Assembly: GCA_016177735.1 (NCBI GenBank)
Contig: JACOUS010000030.1
Coordinates: 124,001 to 188,000, forward strand
Length of the DNA: 64,000 nucleotides
Direction of reading: 5' to 3'
Origin: Ignavibacteriales bacterium
GTDB taxonomy: Bacteria; Bacteroidota; Ignavibacteria; Ignavibacteriales; Melioribacteraceae
The translations under genes and the position numbers were made by a program. Shown here one piece after another: positions 18,500 through 25,733 of the stretch; positions within the stretch are counted from its first letter, which is position 1, and each line of letters begins with the position of its first letter. The notes below the pieces were generated by a model, which was given only the letters and a program-made list of their open reading frames with translations, had not been told where the DNA came from and searched no databases.

Positions 18500-18701
18500 A
18501 GAATGATTTTCTTCCGGCTTCCGATAAACTGCTCCTTCACTTTTCTAATTTCGCTTCAAGGGGTTTTAAGAGTTCTTTCCAGTTAATCTTTTTATCTATG
18601 ATTTCTAAGCTTCGTTTGCTTTGTGTTTTTATATGACTTTCAAATTGTTCATTGGCTCTTTGAGTAAACAAGTCTGCGTTATTGATTTTGTTACCTCGCA
18701 T
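18495..18701 (-). pseudogene. N-terminal fragment of an IS5/IS1182-type transposase
   Basis: Upstream of the integrase remnant on the same strand is a frame starting Met-Arg-Gly-Asn-Lys at 18701. It reads Asp-Leu-Phe-Thr-Gln, then Ile-Asp-Lys-Lys-Ile-Asn-Trp-Lys-Glu-Leu-Leu-Lys-Pro-Leu-Glu, a stop at 18537-18539, and then Glu-Ala-Gly-Arg-Lys-Ser-Phe-Ser-Leu. This pattern is typical of the N-terminus of IS5-like transposases, just before the catalytic region. The match ends abruptly around 18495, where the integrase frame begins, so the two remnants are joined. No terminal inverted repeats were found. The family assignment rests on pattern memory. Confidence 0.5.
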
Positions 18702-19109
18702 TTCTATGACTCTCTATTTTGTTTACTCCCTTAACATCTATATTCTATAAAAAGTTTTTAAATACTCAATAATTTTTCAGAGGTTTCTAAAAATAAAACA
18801 ATTGTTTTTGTGGAAAAGGTTCGTTAAATTTTAACAGAGTCAATTACATAGCTGTCTGGTAACTGCGATATAATGATTATTGGTGTGCAGACAAATTATG
18901 TATCTTGGTATAAAATTTCTTTTTCCAATTTCATTTCCGCAATATTTCTTTTAATCACAAATTTCCCGGCGCTTGTGGCGGGAATTCCATTAGTCCTTTT
19001 CACATTTTGCTTCAGTGGATGAGGGCAGATTTCCACTGTATGCACATAAGATAATCTAAAAATACCAAACTGCTTGAGATGAGAAGTTTCATTAAAGCCA
19101 GGTATAAAA
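18702..19109. other. Gene-free stretch upstream of the NtrB-like kinase
   Basis: These 408 bases hold no convincing gene. They include a hairpin-like element at 18963-18984 with arms TTCCCG / CGGGAA, similar in style to the GC-rich palindromes elsewhere in the window. The promoter of the kinase gene at 19110 must lie here or be absent, but I cannot single out a -35/-10 or -24/-12 pair. Confidence 0.5.
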
Positions 19110-20249
19110 ATGTCTTTAAGTGAAAAGTCGTTGTCGCGAGAACAAAATAATTTATTTGAGATAAGCTGTTTTTCAAAAAGTGTTTGTACAGCACTGGAAG
19201 ATTTGGATGATGGAATAGCTATAATAAATCGAGAGTACGAGATTGTCTGGGCTAATAAAAGTTTTGTAAATATTTTTAGCAAAAAGTGCTCAAATCAAAT
19301 CTTGGGCGCTAAATGTTTTGATTTGTTAAACAACAATAAATCCATTTGCAACGACTGTCTAGCGCAAAATACTTTTGAAGGCTGCCATATTGATAAACAT
19401 GTAATAATGAGACAAGCCCGCCTTGGCGGGCAAGTATTGGATGGGAAGAAAATTGTTTTGAAAGAAATGAATTTCCCTTTGATAGATGAAAACGGCACAA
19501 TAACTCATGTACTTATTTATTTAAAAGATTTTACCTATGAAGCTGCGTTGGAAGAACAACTGAGAAGTTCAGACCGCTTAGTTGGAGTTGGTAAACTTGC
19601 AGCCGGCATAGCACACGAAATAAGGAATCCGCTTGGAAATATTACTGCAGCTGCACAATATTTTTTAAAAAAAGCCGAGGCTGATAGTGAGATTAAAAAA
19701 TACTTAAAGATTATTTTGAGAAATTCCGAGAGGATGAACAAGATTATAAAAGAACTACTAAACTTTGCAAAACCACATGAAGTTTCTTTTACAATTGGTT
19801 CGGTTGATAAAGTTATTGATAATGTTTTCAGGCTTGTTAAGGCAAGATTATTAAAACAGCATATTCAGTTTTATAGAAATTTTTCAAAACACCAGCCCAA
19901 AATGTTGCTGGATGAAAAAATTCTGGAAGAGGTGTTTCTAAATTTAATACTGAATGCAATCGAGGCGATGCCTAAAGGCGGAAAACTTGCTGTCACAGTT
20001 CATGCCGGGGAGAATGATAATAAAGTTGTAATTAATATTGCCGATACAGGTGTTGGTATCTCGGAGGATAACTTAAATAATATATTTGAACCTTTCTTTA
20101 CCACAAAAAAAGATGGGACGGGATTCGGACTTTCTTTTGTTCAACATAGTGTGGATATGCATAATGGCAAGGTTGAAGTAAAGAGTAAGCTTGGTTATGG
20201 AACAGAAGTAACGATTATTTTACCATCATATCAGGAGGTCGTTTTATGA
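19110..20249 (+). CDS. NtrB-like PAS sensor histidine kinase
   Basis: This 379-residue soluble kinase has one PAS domain (about 28-145) and then HisKA with Ala-His-Glu-Ile-Arg-Asn-Pro-Leu-Gly near residue 168 and an HATPase with Asn-Ala-Ile-Glu-Ala and Gly-Phe-Gly-Leu-Ser. The PAS domain carries cysteines in Lys-Cys-Phe-Asp and Cys-Asn-Asp-Cys, so a redox or metal signal is possible. No membrane segment is present. It overlaps the following sigma-54 activator gene by four bases (ATGA), and the two form a clear pair. Because they sit just before a gas-vesicle operon with a sigma-54-type promoter, they probably control buoyancy. A short palindrome is embedded in its PAS coding sequence (separate entry). 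Confidence 0.88.
   Translation: MSLSEKSLSREQNNLFEISCFSKSVCTALEDLDDGIAIINREYEIVWANKSFVNIFSKKCSNQILGAKCFDLLNNNKSICNDCLAQNTFEGCHIDKHVIMRQARLGGQVLDGKKIVLKEMNFPLIDENGTITHVLIYLKDFTYEAALEEQLRSSDRLVGVGKLAAGIAHEIRNPLGNITAAAQYFLKKAEADSEIKKYLKIILRNSERMNKIIKELLNFAKPHEVSFTIGSVDKVIDNVFRLVKARLLKQHIQFYRNFSKHQPKMLLDEKILEEVFLNLILNAIEAMPKGGKLAVTVHAGENDNKVVINIADTGVGISEDNLNNIFEPFFTTKKDGTGFGLSFVQHSVDMHNGKVEVKSKLGYGTEVTIILPSYQEVVL
19416..19431. repeat. Palindrome GCCCGCC-TT-GGCGGGC inside the kinase gene
   Basis: A perfect 7-bp inverted repeat with a two-base spacer lies in frame within the PAS-coding part of the kinase and encodes roughly Ala-Arg-Leu-Gly-Gly (about residues 102-108). Its high GC content contrasts with the AT-rich gene. 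A related half-site (TTGCCCGCC) occurs near 51883, which suggests a dispersed repeat that inserted without breaking the frame. Confidence 0.6.
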
Positions 20250-21619
20250 AAGAAAAAATACTTGTAGTTGATGATGATCGGGATATGTGTCAATTGCTCT
20301 CCGATATTTTAACAACGGAAGGATACGAAGTCTTTACTGCAGAATGCGGAAAAATAGTTCTTAAAGAAACAGAAAAAATTCGACCTGAAATAATTTTGCT
20401 GGATATCAGGCTGCCGGATAAAAACGGTCTTGAAGTTTTAAAAGAGATTAAAAAAAGTGATGAAAATATAATTGTAATTATGCTTACTGCTTCAGAGGAA
20501 GTTCATAATGCGGTTAACGCAATGAAGTTAGGAGCGTTTGATTATTTTACTAAACCGTTTAACAATGAAGAAATAATTTTAGATGTGAAAAAAGCTCTTC
20601 AAAATAGACGTCTTAAAATTGAAGTTGAGGAACTAAGGAAGAAATTAGAGAAGAGTGGAAATCATGAATTATTTATAGGGGAAAGTCCGCAAGTAAAACA
20701 AATGTTAAATCAGATAAAAACAATTGCTCACACAAATGTAACCATTAGTATTCAAGGTGAAAGCGGAACCGGGAAAGAATTAGTTGCACGGTTAATACAT
20801 CAAAACAGTGTTCGAAGCGGTGCTCAATTTGTAGCTGTTGACTGTGGCACTCTGCCGGAAAACTTAGTAGAGAGTGAATTATTTGGTTATGAAAAGGGAG
20901 CTTTTACCGGTGCCGCAGCTAAAAAAGAAGGGAAATTTGAAACAGCAAATAAAGGGACAATATTTTTAGATGAGATCACAAATTTACCCCTTTCGCTTCA
21001 ACCAAAACTTTTAAGAATAATTCAGGAGCGGAAGATTCAACGGTTAGGAAGTACAAAAGAAATAAGTGTTGATATAAGAATTGTTACCGCTACTAATAAA
21101 GTTTTATCTGAAGAGGTCAAAAAAGGGAAATTCAGAGAAGATCTTTACCATAGAATCAATGAATTCAATATTATTCTTCCGCCTCTAAGGGAAAGAAAAG
21201 AGGACATACCGCTGTTGGCAAACTTCTTTGTTGAAGAATCTAATCGGGAGTTCAGAAAAAATATTGAAGGTCTTTCGGGTGAAGCAATGAAATCATTATT
21301 AAACTATTCTTTGCCCGGTAATGTGAGAGAGTTAAGAAACATAATTAGAAAAGCGGTGCTCTTATCGGATTCGGATTACATTAAAGAAATAGTTCTAGAT
21401 GGTGGATTTATTTCCGGTGCAGAAAGATTTGATTATTTGTCTGAATTGGGGAAAGGAATTCCACTTCGAGAAATAACTCATAAAGCCATCAAAGAAATAG
21501 AAAAAAATGTTATTAAAAAAGTGCTGACTCAAACAAAAAATAATAAAGTAATGGCTGCTAAAATTCTCAAAATCGACAGAATGACTTTATATTCAAAAAT
21601 AAGATCTCTCGGACTGTAA
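20246..21619 (+). CDS. Sigma-54-dependent response regulator (NtrC family)
   Basis: This 457-residue activator has the standard order: a receiver domain (1-120, phosphoacceptor Asp in Leu-Leu-Asp-Ile-Arg-Leu-Pro), a linker, an AAA+ domain (Walker A Gly-Glu-Ser-Gly-Thr-Gly-Lys-Glu near 171; the sigma-54-contacting Gly-Ala-Phe-Thr-Gly-Ala near 218) and a C-terminal Fis-type helix-turn-helix (about 415-455). It should bind DNA upstream of -24/-12 promoters and drive open-complex formation after phosphorylation by the overlapping kinase. An AGGAGG site within the kinase tail precedes it. The likely target is the gas-vesicle promoter 140 bases downstream. Confidence 0.93.
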   Translation: MKEKILVVDDDRDMCQLLSDILTTEGYEVFTAECGKIVLKETEKIRPEIILLDIRLPDKNGLEVLKEIKKSDENIIVIMLTASEEVHNAVNAMKLGAFDYFTKPFNNEEIILDVKKALQNRRLKIEVEELRKKLEKSGNHELFIGESPQVKQMLNQIKTIAHTNVTISIQGESGTGKELVARLIHQNSVRSGAQFVAVDCGTLPENLVESELFGYEKGAFTGAAAKKEGKFETANKGTIFLDEITNLPLSLQPKLLRIIQERKIQRLGSTKEISVDIRIVTATNKVLSEEVKKGKFREDLYHRINEFNIILPPLRERKEDIPLLANFFVEESNREFRKNIEGLSGEAMKSLLNYSLPGNVRELRNIIRKAVLLSDSDYIKEIVLDGGFISGAERFDYLSELGKGIPLREITHKAIKEIEKNVIKKVLTQTKNNKVMAAKILKIDRMTLYSKIRSLGL

Positions 21620-21625
21620 AATAAT

Positions 21626-21642
21626 TTCTACAAAGTGTAGAA
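21626..21642. promoter_or_regulatory. Inverted repeat, candidate activator-binding site
   Basis: The sequence TTCTACA-AAG-TGTAGAA is a perfect 7-bp inverted repeat centred about 130 bases upstream of the -24 element of the candidate sigma-54 promoter. That is a usual distance for an enhancer bound by an NtrC-type dimer. No T-run follows, so it is unlikely to be a terminator of the upstream gene. Binding by the adjacent regulator is inference. Confidence 0.45.
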
Positions 21643-21761
21643 TCACAGTTACAAATCTCTATAGTTTTTCAACTCACCAAAATATTTCCGGCAACTGCTT
21701 CTCAAATAGAGCAAACACATTACAACCGGTGTTAAACTTTTTACATTAAGTAAAAATCTAC

Positions 21762-21777
21762 TGGCGTATTTATTGTA
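21762..21777 (+). promoter_or_regulatory. Candidate sigma-54 (-24/-12) promoter of the gas-vesicle operon
   Basis: TGGCGTATTTATTGTA matches the consensus TGGCAC-purine-N4-TTGC-A/T in spacing and at TGGC, the purine, TTG and the final A; the -12 C is replaced by T. It lies about 85 bases before the receiver gene that begins the locus and directly after an NtrC-type activator gene. No comparable element was noticed in the other gaps of the locus. Confidence 0.5.
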
Positions 21778-21860
21778 TGATAGCTATGAGGGCAGAATAA
21801 ACACAATAAACTTTTTACTATGAGAAAAGAGTGTGCAGCAACATAATAGAGTAATAAAAT

Positions 21861-22274
21861 ATGAATAAAATATTAATAGTGGATGATGATAAAGACATGA
21901 GTAAAATAATCTCGACGATTCTAAAACAAGAAGGTTATAGAATATTTAAGGCGAGCAGCGGTGAAGAGGCAATAACACAGATTTGTTCTAAGAATTATAA
22001 TCTAATTATACTGGATTATAAACTGCCTAATAAGAACGGGATAGAAGTTCTTGAAGAAATCCGAAATATGGATTTATCAATTAACGTAATAATGATCTCA
22101 GCCTATGGAAATAATTTCATAAAATCGAAAGCAAAGGAATTTGGCGTCCATCAATTTTTGGATAAACCATTCAATCTGAATAAACTACTCAATGCGGTCA
22201 AAAATACGTTATCAAAAAATTCAAGCGAGGCATCCCGCTCCCTCGAAACAAAGCAGCGGTTAATAAAAACATAG
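21861..22274 (+). CDS. Single-domain response regulator (CheY-like)
   Basis: This 137-residue receiver protein has no output domain. It shows the acidic triad Val-Asp-Asp-Asp near residue 7, the phosphoacceptor Asp in Ile-Leu-Asp-Tyr-Lys-Leu-Pro near 53, a Ser near 80 and the Lys of Asp-Lys-Pro-Phe near 102. A basic, serine-rich tail follows. It is the first gene after the candidate sigma-54 promoter and lies nine bases before gvpA, so it is probably co-transcribed with gas-vesicle genes. It might take part in the same phosphorelay as the upstream kinase or link vesicle production to another kinase. Confidence 0.85.
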   Translation: MNKILIVDDDKDMSKIISTILKQEGYRIFKASSGEEAITQICSKNYNLIILDYKLPNKNGIEVLEEIRNMDLSINVIMISAYGNNFIKSKAKEFGVHQFLDKPFNLNKLLNAVKNTLSKNSSEASRSLETKQRLIKT

Positions 22275-22283
22275 GAGGTTACC

Positions 22284-22487
22284 ATGGTAGAGAAAGCTAT
22301 CGGCTCATCCAGCCTTGTTGAAGTTATAGACAGGATACTGGATAAAGGTGTTGTTCTAGACACCTGGGTAAGAGTCTCGTTAGTAGGTATTGAAATACTT
22401 GCTATCGAAGCAAGAGTAGTTATAGCTTCTGTTGAAACTTACTTAAAGTATGCAGAGGCTATCGGTTTAACTGCTACCGCAGCATGA
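22284..22487 (+). CDS. gvpA: Gas vesicle structural protein GvpA
   Basis: This 67-residue protein is the main shell subunit that polymerises into the gas-vesicle ribs. It has the near-invariant GvpA sequence: Val-Ile-Asp-Arg-Ile-Leu-Asp-Lys-Gly, then [10 protein letters not shown], and [12 protein letters not shown]. It is closer to the cyanobacterial/bacterial type than to GvpJ or GvpS. A perfect AGGAGG ribosome site at 22273-22278 gives six bases of spacing, the strongest in the locus, as expected for the most abundant product. It is the only true gvpA copy here. Confidence 0.97.
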   Translation: MVEKAIGSSSLVEVIDRILDKGVVLDTWVRVSLVGIEILAIEARVVIASVETYLKYAEAIGLTATAA

Positions 22488-22596
22488 AATAGTTAAGCGG
22501 AATTCTTGCTGGGTTATCCTTTAATCCATAAAAAGGAGTAGAAGCATAATCCCCCAAGATGTTCCTTTGTTGTATATAGTATTGGAAGGATAGAAT

Positions 22597-23292
22597 ATGA
22601 ATGATGCCGCTAAGAAGGATGATTATTTTTTTGAGAATGAGATTAATTGTATTAAATCAATCTTTGATGTTACTCATCAACTTGTAGAAGATTTGCAAAA
22701 TTCTTTTATAGACTTAAAGCAAGAACGGGAAAAAACCAGCATTGAGCTGAGGGATAATCTTGCTAAGAATAATTCTTTACGCAAGAAAGATTTTGATGAA
22801 ATGGTAAAGGATACGTTATTACTGCAAGAAGAAAGTGAAAAAGAAATGAAAAATTTGGTGAAAGTATATCTTGATGAGCAAAAGGAATTAACGCTTTCTT
22901 TAATTGCGAATCTAGAGAAATTTAAAAATGACTCTGCTAACACCGGGTTGATAGAAAATAAGGAACTACATGAACTTGTTAATCAATTCCTTTCTAAACA
23001 AGAAGAAAAAAAAAGTGCTGTGACCTCAAAGCTGAAAGAGTTCCAAAAAGAACAACAGAACTTTACTTCTAAGTTTAGAAAATTTTTAACCAAGGAAAAT
23101 AATCTCAGGGTTCAAGACTTTAAAATGATGCTCAATGAATTTAGAAAAAATCGTGAAAAGAGATTGGCTTTACGAAAAGAAAGAAAGGAAGATGTTGCAA
23201 GAATGCTTTCCACCTTTAAAAAAGAAAGACAGGAAACTCATCCGCATTTGAGAAATTCTGATATAAATCATAATGAAAAAATTTTTCACTGA
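22597..23292 (+). CDS. Gas-vesicle-locus coiled-coil protein, related to the following GvpC-like protein
   Basis: I recognise no named family. The 231 residues are almost entirely charged alpha helix (Lys/Glu/Arg-rich, no proline core, no membrane segment), so long coiled coils are likely. A motif of the form Asp-hydrophobic-x-x-Met-hydrophobic-x-x-Phe-Arg/Lys-Lys recurs, clearest at residues 174-186 and 199-211, 25 apart, and weaker at 65-77. The same motif sits at 33-residue spacing in the next protein, so the two look related. Position between gvpA and gvpN suggests a shell-surface or assembly role. Start ATG at 22597 has GGAAGG nearby. Confidence 0.6.
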   Translation: MNDAAKKDDYFFENEINCIKSIFDVTHQLVEDLQNSFIDLKQEREKTSIELRDNLAKNNSLRKKDFDEMVKDTLLLQEESEKEMKNLVKVYLDEQKELTLSLIANLEKFKNDSANTGLIENKELHELVNQFLSKQEEKKSAVTSKLKEFQKEQQNFTSKFRKFLTKENNLRVQDFKMMLNEFRKNREKRLALRKERKEDVARMLSTFKKERQETHPHLRNSDINHNEKIFH

Positions 23293-23372
23293 AACGGGGC
23301 GGTAAATTATAATTAATGATATGTCTTTAGGCAAAGAAAATAAATTAGCTTAACATAAATAAGAGGTATAAA

Positions 23373-23993
23373 ATGGGCATAGCGGAAGGAATGAAGACGC
23401 TTAGCGAAAATATTGTTGCTGCCAATGATAGGCGGGCAAGAATAACAAATAACTTAACTGCCGATATCCAGAACATGTTAAATGATCTCTCCACAGTTAG
23501 AAAGAAAATGTCGGATGATCAAAAAAATGCTTTGAACATATTTACGAAGAATTTATTTAACAAGGTTAAGAACCTTCGCGAGAAGTTTCAAAAGGAACGA
23601 AAACATATGGGTGAAGCACAAGCCAAAGGTTTATCTGATTTTGCAAAAAATCTCGATAAGGACGTAAACTCAATGATAAATAGTTTCAGGAAAGAGAGGG
23701 GCGAGAAATCTAATGAATTAAAAAAGAAGCTAACTAAAGAAATAAGCAACCTTAAATTTCATGTTAAGTTACTGAAGAGCGAATCTGAAAATCTTATGCA
23801 AGAGTTTAGAAATGATTTTAAAAAAGCTCATCATACATGGCGCGAGATGTCGGTAAATTTAGTTAAATCCAGAAAAGCCGGCTTAACTTCAACTTCAGGA
23901 ACAAAAGAAAAAGGTTCCCGCATTGAAGAGTTTATTGAAAGGAAAAGAAAAAAAGAAAGAAAGCTGCCGAGTTTTCAAGAAGTTATGGAATAA
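23373..23993 (+). CDS. GvpC-like protein with 33-residue repeats
   Basis: This 206-residue helical, highly charged protein contains tandem repeats of exactly 33 residues. Each begins Asn-Leu, at residues 27, 60, 93 and (weaker) 126, with pattern Asn-Leu-x4-Val/Ile-x-x-Met/Leu-x3-Phe/Leu-x-Lys-Glu-Arg and a second half Gln-x3-Leu-x-x-Phe-x-Lys. Cyanobacterial GvpC, the outer protein that stiffens gas vesicles, is also built of 33-residue helical repeats, so length, repeat size and position after gvpA argue for the same role. Sequence similarity to known GvpC is not obvious. A basic tail (about 180-200) follows the repeats. Confidence 0.6.
   Translation: MGIAEGMKTLSENIVAANDRRARITNNLTADIQNMLNDLSTVRKKMSDDQKNALNIFTKNLFNKVKNLREKFQKERKHMGEAQAKGLSDFAKNLDKDVNSMINSFRKERGEKSNELKKKLTKEISNLKFHVKLLKSESENLMQEFRNDFKKAHHTWREMSVNLVKSRKAGLTSTSGTKEKGSRIEEFIERKRKKERKLPSFQEVME
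23451..23747 (+). repeat. Three tandem 33-codon repeats in the GvpC-like gene
   Basis: The repeats cover residues 27-59, 60-92 and 93-125. They diverge at the DNA level and are visible only in the protein: Asn-Leu at the start of each, a hydrophobic residue at positions 6, 9/10 and 13, and Arg at position 17 of each. A fourth, weaker unit begins at 126. Confidence 0.65.
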
Positions 23994-24028
23994 ACTAAAT
24001 AAGCCTGGTACTTATTTCTAAGGCTTCG

Positions 24029-24043
24029 AGCTGCAGAGCAGCT
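24029..24043. other. Palindrome in the gap before gvpN
   Basis: AGCTGC-AGA-GCAGCT is a perfect 6-bp inverted repeat, followed seven bases later by another AGCTGC that could pair alternatively. It lies 36 bases after the GvpC-like gene in a 230-base gap. No T-run follows, so it may be an RNA hairpin that protects or attenuates the upstream message rather than a full terminator. Nothing else is seen in this gap. Confidence 0.3.
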
Positions 24044-24223
24044 AAATATAGCTGCACTTACTAACTATTAACGTTAGATATAAAAAGTATCAAAAAAACT
24101 GGCAATCGTTTTTTGTTTGTGAATGTACGATGAAAGACAAAGTAATCATTCGGCAGTTTGGCGGATGCTATTACTACCACAAAAAAAACTAACAAATAAT
24201 TTTGAAGAAAGATTGAGCCGGAT

Positions 24224-25150
24224 ATGCTAGACGAGATGACCACTGTACTTGAACCAACACCGATGCCCGATTTTGTTGAAACAAAATATATAAAAGAAAT
24301 TACCGGCAGAGCACTGGGATATATAAAAGCAGGTTTCCCGGTTCATTTTAGAGGAGGTTCCGGTACCGGCAAAACGACGCTTGCTATGCACATAGCAAGT
24401 AAAATAAACAGACCGGTTGTAATGATTCATGGCGATGAAGGATTTACTACTTCCGATTTGGTTGGCGGCGAATATGGTTATAGAATTAGAAAAGTGGTGG
24501 ACCGTTTTATTTCGAGAGTTATGAAAACGGAAGAAGATATGGTCAAATGCTGGGTAGATAATCGTTTAACAATTGCCTGTAAATATGGATTTACTTTGAT
24601 ATATGATGAGTTCACACGTTCCCGACCCGAAACTAATAATATTCTCCTTTCAGTACTGCAAGAAAAAATTATGGACCTTCCCAGCGGCAGAAACGGTGAT
24701 GGTTCGTATCTAAAAGTTGATCCGGCATTTACGGCAATCTTTACTAGCAACCCCGAAGAATATGCCGGCGTGCATAGAAGTCAGGATGCACTTCGGGATA
24801 GGATGATTACAATGGATCTGGACTTTTTTGATTATGAAACCGAAGTTGCAATCACCCAATCTAAGGCGAAGATTTCTAAAAAGAGTGCGGAGATTATTGT
24901 GAATATTGTTAGAGGATTAAGGGAGTCCGGGAAATCCGAATTTGCCCCAACTATACGTGGATGTATAATGATTGCAAAAGCTCTTAAAGTACAAGCATCT
25001 TCGCCGGAAAGTGCAAACGGAGCTTTTGTACAAATATGTCAGGATATATTGGCGTCCGAAACAAGCCGGGTCGGTTCGAAAACAAATCAGAAGAGAGTTA
25101 AAGAAATTGTCAAAGAGTTGGTAGAACAGCACAACAAAAAAATATTATAA
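24224..25150 (+). CDS. gvpN: Gas vesicle protein GvpN, MoxR-like AAA+ ATPase
   Basis: GvpN is an AAA+ ATPase needed for vesicles to grow from small bicones to full size. This 308-residue protein has Walker A Gly-Gly-Ser-Gly-Thr-Gly-Lys-Thr-Thr near 44-52, the GvpN-typical His-Gly-Asp-Glu-Gly-Phe-Thr-Thr-Ser-Asp-Leu-Val-Gly-Gly near 70-83, Walker B Leu-Ile-Tyr-Asp-Glu-Phe-Thr-Arg-Ser-Arg near 125, and a sensor Phe-Thr-Ser-Asn-Pro-Glu-Glu near 175. Length and motifs match the family. A second in-frame ATG at 24236 is an alternative start; neither has a strong ribosome site. It opens the second half of the locus after a 230-base gap. Confidence 0.95.
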   Translation: MLDEMTTVLEPTPMPDFVETKYIKEITGRALGYIKAGFPVHFRGGSGTGKTTLAMHIASKINRPVVMIHGDEGFTTSDLVGGEYGYRIRKVVDRFISRVMKTEEDMVKCWVDNRLTIACKYGFTLIYDEFTRSRPETNNILLSVLQEKIMDLPSGRNGDGSYLKVDPAFTAIFTSNPEEYAGVHRSQDALRDRMITMDLDFFDYETEVAITQSKAKISKKSAEIIVNIVRGLRESGKSEFAPTIRGCIMIAKALKVQASSPESANGAFVQICQDILASETSRVGSKTNQKRVKEIVKELVEQHNKKIL

Positions 25151-25182
25151 CTTTTTGATTCATTACCGATAAAGAGGGTGAT

Positions 25183-25287
25183 ATGGAAGACTGGTTGATA
25201 ATACTAGTTGTGATAATGGTTGCGGTGTTTGTTATCTATCCTTTTATCAAAGATTATTTCCAAAATAGGAACCGTTATAATTATTAG
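25183..25287 (+). CDS. 34-residue single-pass membrane peptide in the gas-vesicle locus
   Basis: A short frame starting Met-Glu-Asp-Trp and ending in TAG encodes 34 residues. Residues 5-22 form one very hydrophobic helix (Leu, Ile, Val, Met, Phe) and the tail is Lys-Asp-Tyr-Phe-Gln-Asn-Arg-Asn-Arg-Tyr-Asn-Tyr. An AGAGGG ribosome site lies six bases before the ATG, and the gene fills the space between gvpN and the next gene. I know of no family for it. It may anchor an assembly factor to a membrane or cap a hydrophobic shell surface; both ideas are inference. Confidence 0.5.
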   Translation: MEDWLIILVVIMVAVFVIYPFIKDYFQNRNRYNY

Positions 25288-25368
25288 CATTTGTCCCGGG
25301 ATTGACATCAGCAGCGGAGATAATAAACGAGATGTCAATTACTATTGACAGTAATGGAGGAACTTTTA

Positions 25369-25674
25369 ATGAAAAATATTCTGAATGTAACCGGATTTAG
25401 AGATGTGAAAAATATTCACTCTATTAATGCAAGAAGTATTCCTAAAATTATGAGATCGAGTTACCTGGAATTATACTTGCTTAAAAAAGAAATGGACAGG
25501 CTGGAAAAAGAAATTTTTCTGTTAGACAAAAAAAGAAACAATGCCGGTGCACAACTGGAAATTATCGGCAAACAGGTTAAAAAATTGCATAAAGAAATTA
25601 TCGCGGGACAGAAAAGAAAATCGGTTAAAACTTCTTCTGCCGGACAGATTAGAACAATACCGATCAGATATTGA
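25369..25674 (+). CDS. Small coiled-coil gas-vesicle protein, GvpV-like
   Basis: This is a 101-residue protein counted from the ATG at 25369, chosen because GGAGG lies seven bases upstream; an in-frame ATG at 25345 has no such site. The N-terminal ~30 residues are polar. Then Tyr-Leu-Glu-Leu-Tyr-Leu-Leu-Lys-Lys-Glu leads into a heptad-like helix (about 35-85) and a basic tail. The layout of a short variable N-terminus, a Tyr-Leu-x-Leu-Tyr motif and a coiled coil is like that of small GvpV-type accessory proteins, but I cannot confirm homology by eye. It lies between gvpN and the Hsp20-like gene. Confidence 0.5.
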   Translation: MKNILNVTGFRDVKNIHSINARSIPKIMRSSYLELYLLKKEMDRLEKEIFLLDKKRNNAGAQLEIIGKQVKKLHKEIIAGQKRKSVKTSSAGQIRTIPIRY

Positions 25675-25733
25675 CGGAACAGAAAAATATTAATGATAAT
25701 TAAATATCTATCCACAATAAAAAGGATTGGGAT

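Noticed and set aside
24123-24230. Possible 35-codon gene just before gvpN
   Set aside because: It has no ribosome site, a composition like random AT-rich sequence and overlaps the gvpN start.
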